The position numbers were made by a program, and so were the translations under genes. This document shows, piece by piece, positions 1 to 6,522 of a DNA stretch of 13,532 nucleotides. The notes beneath the pieces are model-generated. The model was not told where the DNA came from and did not search any database. It worked only from the letters and a program-made list of their open reading frames with translations. The stretch spans positions 1 through 13,532 of the forward strand of contig CAZDML010000050.1 in assembly GCA_964506645.1 (NCBI GenBank). The letters run 5' to 3'. The DNA is from CAZDML01 sp964506645 (GTDB lineage Bacteria > Elusimicrobiota > Elusimicrobia > 2-01-FULL-59-12). The stretch's first letter is position 1. Every line of letters begins with the position of its first letter.

Positions 1-15
1 AATTCGAAAAGTAAG

Positions 16-71
16 AAACGAGAGCAGAAAGTCGCTTTCTGATATCGTTTTTCGCTTCTCTGCTCTCGTTT
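16..71 (-). terminator. Hairpin with 13-bp stem, likely operon terminator
   Basis: Bases 16-28 are a perfect reverse complement of 59-71, giving a 13-bp stem with a 30-nt loop, starting only 5 nt after the stop codon of the membrane protein gene. In the gene direction the stem is followed by a T-rich but interrupted run, and on the other strand it is followed by five T, so it could terminate in both directions. A smaller nested hairpin (26-31 with 35-40, loop of 3) competes with the left arm. The long loop makes it an imperfect intrinsic terminator; the placement at the end of a long co-directional gene run supports the call. Confidence 0.6.
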
Positions 72-76
72 TTGCC

Positions 77-898
77 TTATTTCGAGTGTTCGGAGACTTG
101 AACGGCGTGGCGGAGAGGGAGAGCCAGACTGGCGGCTTCAAGAAACCCTGAAATCAAGGCTCCCAAGTAATAAATCCACCATTGATTGGGGATACCAAGC
201 ACCACAAAGGCTCCGGTGACCAGCATGGAGACTGGAAAGCTAAAAACGGCGGCAGACAAGAGATAGAGCTTCTTGGGCATGTTGTCGTAAATGGCCTTCT
301 TATGGGCCGGGAAATGACGTGCCTGGCGGAACACGATGATGCCGGCCAAGAGCAAGAGCAGGACCGGGTCGATCAAACGAATAGCAAAGAGGAAGGTCAT
401 GAGCTCCTTGCCGCGCGGGTCCGGGTTTTTAAACCACATCCCGTCATACACCGGATAATTCCCCAGTCGGAAAATTTCTTCCGAGCCGCCTATGGCTTTG
501 GTGTTGAGCACGACAAACATAAACGCCAGGACAAAACCCAGAGCAAACACACTGAATACAAATTTTTTCGGAATGCGGTCCTCGCCAAAGCACAGGCTCA
601 TCATGGCCACAAAAACAGCCGGGCCAAAGAGGGCCATCATGCAGAACTCGCGGACATTGTTGACGACGAGCGGCATCGGATGCGGTCCGCAGAGAATCTG
701 CAGCGGACGGCTGATCAGATAAGCCCCGAAGAACGCGAACCCCCAGGAGGCACCTTTGTACGTCATTTCGCCCGTCACGAGCGTGCGCATGGGCGCAATA
801 TGCAGGACGTAGCGGGCCAGTGCGAAGAAGGTGACACCGGCGCAAATGGGCAGTGCCAGGTTGATGAAGATGAGCCAACCGTATTGGAAGTTAAGCAT
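77..898 (-). CDS. Seven-helix integral membrane protein, unknown function
   Basis: A 273-residue protein that I do not recognise. It has seven hydrophobic segments at about residues 8-30, 49-70, 83-104, 111-132, 165-191, 209-234 and 239-262. The loop between helices 5 and 6 (192-208) is rich in Arg, Lys and His, and the loop between 4 and 5 (133-164) is long and polar. By the positive-inside rule this gives an outside N-terminus and an inside C-terminus, the layout of bacterial 7TM receptor-type modules, but there is no kinase, cyclase or other output domain; the tail after helix 7 is only about 11 residues. The ATG start overlaps the end of glyS by 8 nt, and no strong Shine-Dalgarno sequence is visible, so translation may be coupled to glyS. 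It is the last gene before the hairpin at 16-71. It could be a transporter-like or sensory protein; no function is assigned. Confidence 0.8.
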   Translation of the reverse strand: MLNFQYGWLIFINLALPICAGVTFFALARYVLHIAPMRTLVTGEMTYKGASWGFAFFGAYLISRPLQILCGPHPMPLVVNNVREFCMMALFGPAVFVAMMSLCFGEDRIPKKFVFSVFALGFVLAFMFVVLNTKAIGGSEEIFRLGNYPVYDGMWFKNPDPRGKELMTFLFAIRLIDPVLLLLLAGIIVFRQARHFPAHKKAIYDNMPKKLYLLSAAVFSFPVSMLVTGAFVVLGIPNQWWIYYLGALISGFLEAASLALPLRHAVQVSEHSK

Positions 899-3014
899 TC
901 TGTAATTTAGAGAAGTCGCCGACGCGCTGGAAGAGTTGAACGATTTTGGCGAGCAGCATCAAGCGGTTATCACGAACGGAGGAATCGTCCACCATGACTT
1001 TGACGCCGTTAAAGAATTGATCGAGCGGTTCGCGCAGTACGACCATGGATTCCAGCGCTTTCTGATAGGCCTGCTGATTGAATTGCTCGCTGGCCTGGCC
1101 CTGGACTGTTTGATAGGTCTCGTAAAGCGCTTGCTCGGCCTGTTCGGTCAGAAGCTCGGCGCGAATGGTCAGGCCGTCTGTGCCGGAAACAACTCCCTTC
1201 TGCTGTGCCTGGCGAACAATGTTGCCCGCACGTTTAAAAGCAGCCGCCAGCGGTTCAAAATCGGGTTTTTTCCGGATCGCATGCAGCGCTTCGAGCCGTG
1301 CCACCGTCTCGTGCACCACCCCCACACCCTGCGCCAGAATCGCTTCCACTTCATCGGGCTTATAGCCGCGTTCTTGAAGGAGCGCCGCAAACCGCTGTGT
1401 CATAAATTTGCCGAGGGTTTCAAAGGTGGACTTGGAGGCGGCGCGGACAGACTCCGGCTGCACAGCGATCGCTTTCATAATGAGGTCTTCCAGAGGCATC
1501 ATCCACTTTCGGTCCTCCAGGATACGCAGAATACCGACGGCGGCGCGTCGCAGGCCGTACGGATCGGCCGACCCGCTGGGAATAAGCCCAATCGCAAAGT
1601 CGCCGGCAAGGGTATCGATCTTGTCGGCGAGTGCAGCCGCTGCGGCAATGTCGCTGGAAGGAAGTTTACCGGTCAAGGTGATCGGCCAATAGTGTTCTTC
1701 CAGCGCTTTGGCAATAGCGGTATCTTCGCCATCGGCTTTGGCGTAGAGCCGTGCCATGACCCCCTGCAGTTCCGGGAACTCGCGCACCATGTCAGTCACG
1801 AGGTCGGCTTTGCAAAGGTCGGCCACGCGCTGCGCTTCGGGAAGCTGCGGGAAGAAACTTTGCAGCAAGGATTTCACGCGCTCCTTTTTATCGAAAAGTG
1901 AACCGAGCTTGGCCTGGAAGGTCACGCCGCGCAGAGCATCCACCTTTTCAGAAAGTTTTACACGGCGGTCCTGGTTATAGAAGAACCGCGCATCGGCGAG
2001 ACGTGCCGCGAGCACCCGCTCGTAGCCTTCACGGACAATGTCTTGATGCACGGACATCCCATTACGAATCCCCACAAAATGCGGAAGCAGTTTAGCGCCG
2101 GCTTCAGACGACGCCGCGACTGGGAAAAATTTCTGATGATGTTCGAGACAGGTGATCAGCACCTCGCGCGGCAGGTCGAGATAGGCGGGTTCAAAATGGC
2201 CCAGAACGGCGACCGGGTGTTCAACCAGGTTCGACACCTGATCGAGCAGGCCTTCATGCAGAATCACATGCTCATGCGTCCGGCGAACGGCCTGTTCGGC
2301 CAGTTTGCGAATCGCTTCGACACGCGCCGAAGGTTCGACCAGCACACACTGGTTCTTTAAAAGCGAAACGTACTTGGCCGGCTGGGCAATCACGATCTTC
2401 TTGGAGGTCTGATGACCAAGTCCGAGCGTAAACTTGCCCGACTTCACTCCAGCCACGGTAACGTTCACAACATCAGAACCATAGAGTGCGACAATCCAAC
2501 GAATGGGCCGTGGATAGCGGAAGCGAGACGGTTCCCAGACCATCGACTTGGGGAATTCGAGCTTGTTGATCCACTGCGGGAAAAGGTGTGCGAGCAAAGT
2601 GCGGGTGGGCAACCCCTTAATGCGGTGGACGACACAGAGTTTACCGTCTTGAACAGTCAGATCCCCGGCATCGACCCCCTGTTTGCGGGCAAAGCCAAGT
2701 GCGGCCGGCGTCCAGGAACCCTGGGCGTCTTTGGCCATCTGTTCCGGCGGGCCGGTAACGGCTTTTTCCTGGTCTTTGGAGTGAGCGGAAAGTCCGGTGA
2801 TCAGAAGCGCTAAGCGACGCGGGGTGCCGTAGGCTTCCACCGCGGTAAAAGTGAGTCCGGCTTCACGCAGCGCCGGTTCGGCGAGGGCTTTGAGCTGGCG
2901 AATCCCCAGGGCGATGAATGCGGCAGGGAGTTCTTCCCCTCCGATTTCGAGCAGCGCGTCTTTAAGCGCCGTAGAATCGTGTGATGTCTTACTTTTTGCC
3001 GGATGCGACTTCAA
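891..3014 (-). CDS. glyS: Glycine--tRNA ligase beta subunit
   Basis: Beta chain of the bacterial alpha2beta2 glycyl-tRNA synthetase, which carries the tRNA-recognition parts and works with the GlyQ alpha chain in the cytoplasm. Family hallmarks are present in order: the N-terminal LLEIGGEELPA block (about residues 21-31), a RYPRPIRWIVALYG block, PREVLITCLEHHQKFFPV, ERVLAARLADARFF, EFPELQGVMARLYA, the ADKIDTLAG segment followed by DPYGLRRAAVGILRIL, and a C-terminal anticodon-binding region ending LLAKIVQLFQRVGDFS. From the chosen TTG the protein is 707 residues, close to the usual 690-720. The TTG at 3014 is preceded by a perfect AGGAGG (3020-3025) at 5 nt; an in-frame TTG at 3029 would add five residues but lies across that ribosome site. 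The start lies 26 nt inside the end of glyQ, a sign of translational coupling that suits equal subunit production. Confidence 0.96.
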   Translation of the reverse strand: MKSHPAKSKTSHDSTALKDALLEIGGEELPAAFIALGIRQLKALAEPALREAGLTFTAVEAYGTPRRLALLITGLSAHSKDQEKAVTGPPEQMAKDAQGSWTPAALGFARKQGVDAGDLTVQDGKLCVVHRIKGLPTRTLLAHLFPQWINKLEFPKSMVWEPSRFRYPRPIRWIVALYGSDVVNVTVAGVKSGKFTLGLGHQTSKKIVIAQPAKYVSLLKNQCVLVEPSARVEAIRKLAEQAVRRTHEHVILHEGLLDQVSNLVEHPVAVLGHFEPAYLDLPREVLITCLEHHQKFFPVAASSEAGAKLLPHFVGIRNGMSVHQDIVREGYERVLAARLADARFFYNQDRRVKLSEKVDALRGVTFQAKLGSLFDKKERVKSLLQSFFPQLPEAQRVADLCKADLVTDMVREFPELQGVMARLYAKADGEDTAIAKALEEHYWPITLTGKLPSSDIAAAAALADKIDTLAGDFAIGLIPSGSADPYGLRRAAVGILRILEDRKWMMPLEDLIMKAIAVQPESVRAASKSTFETLGKFMTQRFAALLQERGYKPDEVEAILAQGVGVVHETVARLEALHAIRKKPDFEPLAAAFKRAGNIVRQAQQKGVVSGTDGLTIRAELLTEQAEQALYETYQTVQGQASEQFNQQAYQKALESMVVLREPLDQFFNGVKVMVDDSSVRDNRLMLLAKIVQLFQRVGDFSKLQNA

Positions 3015-3872
3015 CGGATCCTCCTGCAAAAGATTCTACGAACGCTCTCGATACACGGCACGCCAGCGCCCGTACGCGCGCCACATATGTCACGCGCTCA
3101 GACACGGAAATGGCACCGCGCGCGTCGAGCAAATTAAAGGTGTGTGAGCATTTCATGACGTGCTCATACGCGGGTCTAACAAGCCCGGCATCGAGAAGAC
3201 GATTCACTTCGCCTTCATAAGCCGTAAACGCCTTGCGCAGCATGTCGACATCTGCGGCTTCAAAATTGTATTTGGAAAATTCCTGTTCGTCCTTCAAATG
3301 CATCTGGCCGTAGGTCGTGCCCGGGCACCAGACCACATCGTAGACGTTGTTTTTCTTCTGTGAATACATCGCCAGACGTTCAAGGCCGTAGGTGATTTCT
3401 ACAGAAATCGGGTCGAGCTTGATGCCGCCAATTTCCTGGAAGTACGTGAACGGGGTACTTTNNNNNNNNNNATCCCGTCCAGCCAGACTTCCCAGCCCAG
3501 GCCCCAGGCGCCCAGGGTCGGCGATTCCCAGTCGTCTTCCACAAAACGGATATCGTGCTGTTTGGGATCAATGCCGATGGCTTTAAGCGAGGAGAGATAC
3601 AGGCTTTGAATGTTGCTCGGGGCCGGCTTCATGATGACCTGGTATTGGTAGTAATGCTGGAGACGGTTGGGATTTTCACCATAACGACCATCCGTCGGAC
3701 GACGGCTCGGTTCCACGTAAGCCACTTTCCAGGGGTTCGGGGTGAGGCACTGCAGAAAGGTCGCCGGGTTAAAGGTCCCTGCACCCTTTTCAATATCGTA
3801 CGGCTGCCACAACAGGCATCCCTGTTTGGCCCAATATTTATGCAGCGTTAAAATGATTTCTTGAAAAGTCAT
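2989..3872 (-). CDS. glyQ: Glycine--tRNA ligase alpha subunit, interrupted by an assembly gap
   Basis: Catalytic alpha chain of glycyl-tRNA synthetase (class II), partner of GlyS directly downstream. The first part (3872-3472) carries QPYDIEKGAGTFNPATF, PSRRPTDGRYGENPNRLQHY and RFVEDDWESPTLGAWGLGWE, and then reaches WLDG. The second part (3461-2989) resumes in another frame with FTYFQEIGGI, EITYGLERLAMYSQ and HTFNLLDARGAISVSER. The frame change falls exactly at a run of ten N, where the family has DGMEVTQFTYFQ. If the real missing sequence is 2 nt instead of 10, the reading becomes DGM-E-S-T-P-FTYFQ, with the family spacing and a product of 291 residues, which is the normal length. The gene is therefore most likely intact in the organism. 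It starts with ATG 6 nt after the recO stop; AAAGGG lies close upstream. Confidence 0.95.
3020..3025 (-). promoter_or_regulatory. Ribosome binding site of glyS
   Basis: A perfect AGGAGG lies inside the last codons of glyQ, 5 nt upstream of the TTG at 3014. It decides the glyS start in favour of this TTG over the in-frame TTG at 3029, which sits upstream of the site. Confidence 0.7.
3462..3471. other. Assembly gap (10 N) inside glyQ
   Basis: Ten N bases join two contig ends within the conserved glyQ core. The flanking protein frames differ: a 10-base filler breaks the frame, whereas 2 bases (or 2 plus a multiple of 3) restore it. The filler is therefore a placeholder and not a measured length. 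Confidence 0.97.
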
Positions 3873-3878
3873 AACCCT

Positions 3879-4538
3879 TTAAATACTGATGTCTGCCAGC
3901 TGGCGGAATCGGTTGACTTGCAGCGGCCGCGCCAGATGATCCTGCACAATCCCGCCGGCCAACTGCTGCAGCATTTTGATATTCACATGGTCCCACGTTT
4001 CATGTCCCAGCTCGCGCAGCGGCTGGTGAAAGAGGGCCTCGGCCCAGGCTTTGTGCTCCTTCTGGACCTTCTGCCAGGGTTCGCGGTTGTCGACCCCGAA
4101 GCCGGCATGCTGCAGAAAACGCAGCGTAAAGGCCAGGCGAAGAATATGGAAATGGGTTGCCGTTTCCAAGGCGTCCAGTGTTTCGGATAAAAGAGCAAAT
4201 TTCTCCGGACTCGGCGACTCGTCCACCGTGAGACGATACACCACTTCGCACACCCAGGCAGCGGCTGTGCCGCGGTCCATCTGCGTGCGCAGCGCAGGAA
4301 ACGTCCGGTGAATCTGCCCACCGACAATCTTTCCCCATCCCTCTCCGGGGCGAAGATACACAGACATTTCGCTTTCCACAAACGGCTCAGTGAGGGCCGC
4401 AAATTTGGCCGTTGGCTTGGCGGCGCTCGTCGCTTTGACGGTGAGACGCCCTAGCTTATCGGTAAAAATACTCAGGATTTTGTCCGCATCCCGGCTTCGC
4501 CGGGACCACAGGACGACCGCGCGAAGATTATGGATCAC
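3879..4538 (-). CDS. recO: DNA repair protein RecO
   Basis: RecO helps RecR load RecA onto single-stranded DNA covered by SSB, in the RecF repair pathway. The 219-residue protein begins with the typical OB-fold strand pattern: AVVLWSRRSRDADKILSIFTDKLGRLTVKA at 7-36 matches the family pattern with the acidic-Asp-Lys-Ile then FT-x-x-x-G. A helical C-terminal region follows, including RLAFTLRFLQHAGFGVD at 134-150. The Cys4 zinc site found in many RecO proteins after the AG-F-P/V position is absent here; E. coli RecO also lacks it. It is somewhat shorter than the usual 230-260. The start is GTG at 4538, with AAGGA about 4 nt upstream, 9 nt after the coaC stop. The recO-glyQ-glyS order is common in bacteria, which supports the assignment of this divergent family. 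Confidence 0.87.
   Translation of the reverse strand: MIHNLRAVVLWSRRSRDADKILSIFTDKLGRLTVKATSAAKPTAKFAALTEPFVESEMSVYLRPGEGWGKIVGGQIHRTFPALRTQMDRGTAAAWVCEVVYRLTVDESPSPEKFALLSETLDALETATHFHILRLAFTLRFLQHAGFGVDNREPWQKVQKEHKAWAEALFHQPLRELGHETWDHVNIKMLQQLAGGIVQDHLARPLQVNRFRQLADISI
4489..4505. repeat. Short perfect inverted repeat within the recO start region
   Basis: TCCCGGC at 4489-4495 and GCCGGGA at 4499-4505 form a 7-bp stem with a 3-nt loop, in codons 11-16 of recO, about 33 nt after the start codon. As mRNA the loop is GAA closed by C-G, a very stable small hairpin. It may slow or tune recO translation, or may be chance within Arg/Ser codons. Confidence 0.35.
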
Positions 4539-4547
4539 GCTATCCTT

Positions 4548-5102
4548 TTATTTCTTAAGGCCTTTGAGCACCCTGGCAGCCAGGTCAGCAGGAGCAACCA
4601 AACGTCCCCACCCGGATTCCCCGGCACGGCTCAGCGGGCCTTTTTCAGGGCCGACCATCTGATACCCGTACACCTTTAACTGACGTACATTGGCCTGTGT
4701 CGCCGGATGCAGCCACATCGCTTCATGCATCGCCGGAGCAATATACACCGACGTCTTGAGGCGTCCCGCCGGATTGCGCGGCGCAGACAGCACCGAGGCA
4801 CACACAATGTCGCCCGCGCTGCCGCGGGCGAGATTCGAAAGGCTTTCTGCGGTCGCCGGTACGATCACAATAGCTCGGGCTTTTTCCGCCAGATCCAGAT
4901 GCGCGGTTTGCCACCCCTGCGGATCCAGCGTATTGGACACCACCGGGTGTCCCGAGAGCGCCTGAAACGTGAGCGGCCCGACAAACTGGGCGGCCGACGG
5001 GGTCATCACCACATGAACGTCCTGCCCGCCCTTTTGCAGGAGCCGGAGGACGTCCGCTGCTTTGTAAGCAGCGATACTGCCGGTGACGCCGAGGAGAATC
5101 AA
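4548..5102 (-). CDS. coaC: Phosphopantothenoylcysteine decarboxylase, stand-alone (CoaC domain only)
   Basis: An FMN flavoprotein of the HFCD family that decarboxylates 4'-phospho-N-pantothenoylcysteine to 4'-phosphopantetheine in coenzyme A synthesis. The 184 residues cover just the CoaC half: ILLGVTGSIAAYKAADVLR (2-20), the catalytic His68 in HLDLA, the FMN-contacting PATAES (82-87), PAMH (123-126) and G-ESGWGRL (161-168). Proteobacterial CoaC has PASANT, PAMN and LACGE in these three places, so Asn and the flap Cys are replaced here. From memory, actinobacterial CoaBC also carries PAMH and lacks that Cys, so the change need not abolish activity. The CoaB synthetase half normally fused behind is absent and recO follows directly. 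The start is TTG, in the same frame as rpoZ and only two codons after its TAA, with GGAG 9 nt upstream. The gmk-rpoZ-coa order is conserved widely. Another HFCD flavoprotein role is the main alternative. Confidence 0.85.
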   Translation of the reverse strand: MILLGVTGSIAAYKAADVLRLLQKGGQDVHVVMTPSAAQFVGPLTFQALSGHPVVSNTLDPQGWQTAHLDLAEKARAIVIVPATAESLSNLARGSAGDIVCASVLSAPRNPAGRLKTSVYIAPAMHEAMWLHPATQANVRQLKVYGYQMVGPEKGPLSRAGESGWGRLVAPADLAARVLKGLKK

Positions 5103-5108
5103 AGAGGA

Positions 5109-5453
5109 TTACTCCGCTTTTTTCTTCTTTTTCTTGGTTTTCTTTTCGTCGTTTTCCTCTTCGTCATCAGGGGCTAAAGCCGCTTTTCCATCGGATCCTA
5201 AATCCGCTACGGCAACAGCAGTGGGGAGATCGGACGGCGGAGGGGTCGGGAGCGCGGCTTTGGCAGCAATAATCTCGTCGCGCGACACTTTCCCTTCCAC
5301 GATGTCATGGAGAGCCTGTTCAATCAGGTCCGCCATGGGGGTCGGGGTGCCTTTGGCTTTGAGCGCACGCGCCCAGCGGAGCGTGAGAAGAATCAGCTCA
5401 TAACGGTCGGCCTGATAATTCAGGACTTTGGGATCAAGAAACAAGTCAGTCAT
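5109..5453 (-). CDS. rpoZ: DNA-directed RNA polymerase omega subunit, with charged C-terminal tail
   Basis: Omega is the small RNA polymerase subunit that helps fold and hold the beta' chain. The omega core is seen at residues 15-62: ADRYELILLTLRWARALKAKG followed by an ALHDIVEGKV segment, matching the family pattern of N/D-R-[FY]-E-L-V-L, then R-A-R, and the later AL-x-EI-x-x-G-K. Similarity is moderate, but the place between gmk and coaC is the classic one for rpoZ. After residue 67 comes a Pro/Ala-rich linker and a tail that turns from acidic (DDEEENDE) to Lys-rich (ten Lys within the last thirteen or so residues). This low-complexity tail is longer than in short omega proteins of 70-90 residues. 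ATG start with AAGGAG 7 nt upstream; gmk ends 20 nt before it. Confidence 0.85.
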   Translation of the reverse strand: MTDLFLDPKVLNYQADRYELILLTLRWARALKAKGTPTPMADLIEQALHDIVEGKVSRDEIIAAKAALPTPPPSDLPTAVAVADLGSDGKAALAPDDEEENDEKKTKKKKKKAE

Positions 5454-5473
5454 GGTACAGCTCCTTTTCTAAT

Positions 5474-6058
5474 TTACTTGTGAATTCGGAGGGACTCGGC
5501 GGCTAAGATGGCTTCCAGACGGCGGAGGGCTAGAGGAACCCGGTCATTGACCACATGATAATCATACCTTTTCAGGTACCCTAATTCCTTACGGGCGTTG
5601 GCCAGCCGCCGTCTCAATTCGGTCTCTGTTTCCGAGGACCGATGACGCAGTCGTCGCTCCAAATCGTTGAAAGACGGGGTCGTAATGAAGATCAGAATCG
5701 CGTCCGGGTGGTGTTTCTTTACCTGGAGAGCACCCTGAACATCAATTTCCAGCAAGACGTACTTGCCAGCGCGGACCTGCCGTTCTAAAAAGTGTTTCGG
5801 GGTGCCGTAATACTGGCCGTGGACTTCGGCCCATTCCAGAAGTTCCCCGCGCTTGCGCATGGAATGGAAAGCCGCTTCACTGACAAAAAAGTAATCGCGT
5901 CCATCTTTTTCTCCAGGGCGCGGCTGGCGCGTGGTTGCCGAAACAGACAACACCACATTCTTATGGCGGCGCAAGAGCGATCGGCACAGCGTGCTTTTGC
6001 CCGCGCCCGAAGGTGCGGAAACGACCATCAAACGACCGTGTGGGGGGTGTGCGCTCAT
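5474..6058 (-). CDS. gmk: Guanylate kinase
   Basis: Guanylate kinase phosphorylates GMP to GDP with ATP, a step needed for GTP and dGTP supply. The 194-residue protein has the P-loop APSGAGKS at 15-22, the GMP-binding TTRQPRPGEKDGRDYFFV block at 42-59, the GELLEWAEVHGQYYGTP block at 71-87, DVQGA at 106-110 and the lid-type Arg-rich helix around 135-153. Length and motif order are normal. The ATG overlaps the TGA of the upstream rluD-type gene as ATGA, with no clear Shine-Dalgarno sequence, so reinitiation after the upstream gene is likely. rpoZ follows 20 nt downstream, as in many bacteria. Confidence 0.97.
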   Translation of the reverse strand: MSAHPPHGRLMVVSAPSGAGKSTLCRSLLRRHKNVVLSVSATTRQPRPGEKDGRDYFFVSEAAFHSMRKRGELLEWAEVHGQYYGTPKHFLERQVRAGKYVLLEIDVQGALQVKKHHPDAILIFITTPSFNDLERRLRHRSSETETELRRRLANARKELGYLKRYDYHVVNDRVPLALRRLEAILAAESLRIHK

Positions 6059-6522
6059 GGTTTTGTGGAAACGGCCGATGCGGGACTAGCGTTGTCTTCG
6101 CGCGCCTTCTGGCGGATCACCGACTGCTGCAGCCGGTCAACCTGGTCACGCAACTGATCCACCGTCTCTTGTAAGCCTTTGACCTTGCGCGAGGCATCCA
6201 GCACCTGGCTCTTGGATTCTTCCGCACCCGCACGGTCAGATACGGAACGCGTATTGAGTTCGGAAACAGCCTTCTCTAAGTCACGCAGGCGCCCCGTGAC
6301 ACCAGCATCCTCAAAACTTTTCTGCAATTCGGCGAGCTGTTTACGAATCGAGCCAACATCGTCACGCAGGTCGTCAAACTCCGCTTTCAACTTGCGGTAC
6401 GAGGAGGAGGTTGATGTTTTGGATGGCATCTTCTTGGAGGTCGATTTATTGTCTTCGGCCTGGAGCTGCGCAGCACTCAGCAGTCCGACCATCACAAGGA
6501 AAACGGCAAACGCTTTACGCAG
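6055..6522 (-). CDS. Possible separate exported coiled-coil protein, internal CTG start
   Basis: This is the 3' part of the rluD-type frame, considered as its own gene. Translation from the CTG at 6522 would give 155 residues. It starts with two basic residues, a hydrophobic core AFAVFLVMVGLLSA, and a signal-peptidase-I-like AQLQA site before Glu-Asp at residue 23-24. The mature part is about 130 residues, with a Ser/Thr/Lys-rich start, then a strongly charged helical stretch with repeated Leu/Val spacing such as LKAEFDDLRDDVGSIRKQLAELQ and LQETVDQLRDQVDRLQQSV split across the protein. A GGAG lies 6 nt before the CTG. It would act in the periplasm or cell envelope. Evidence for a separate start is the signal peptide in a place where it makes no sense inside a cytoplasmic enzyme; CTG is a rare start codon, so fusion remains possible. 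Confidence 0.5.
   Translation of the reverse strand: MRKAFAVFLVMVGLLSAAQLQAEDNKSTSKKMPSKTSTSSSYRKLKAEFDDLRDDVGSIRKQLAELQKSFEDAGVTGRLRDLEKAVSELNTRSVSDRAGAEESKSQVLDASRKVKGLQETVDQLRDQVDRLQQSVIRQKAREDNASPASAVSTKP

Noticed and set aside
182..910. Plus-strand open frame of 242 codons
   Set aside because: It is antisense to the seven-helix membrane gene; its product is strongly His/Glu/Arg-rich, as expected from the complement of hydrophobic codons.
936..1901. Plus-strand open frame of 321 codons
   Set aside because: It lies entirely opposite glyS, whose protein matches the family along its full length; the antisense frame shows no recognisable domain and is a by-product of GC-rich codon use.
2989..3872. 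glyQ as a frameshifted pseudogene
   Set aside because: The frame change coincides exactly with a run of ten N and is repaired when 2 nt are assumed, so it is an assembly effect and not a mutation.
4548..5102. coaC as a truncated, decayed CoaBC
   Set aside because: The CoaC half is full length with its catalytic His intact, and the next gene starts 9 nt later with its own ribosome site; no CoaB remnant is visible.
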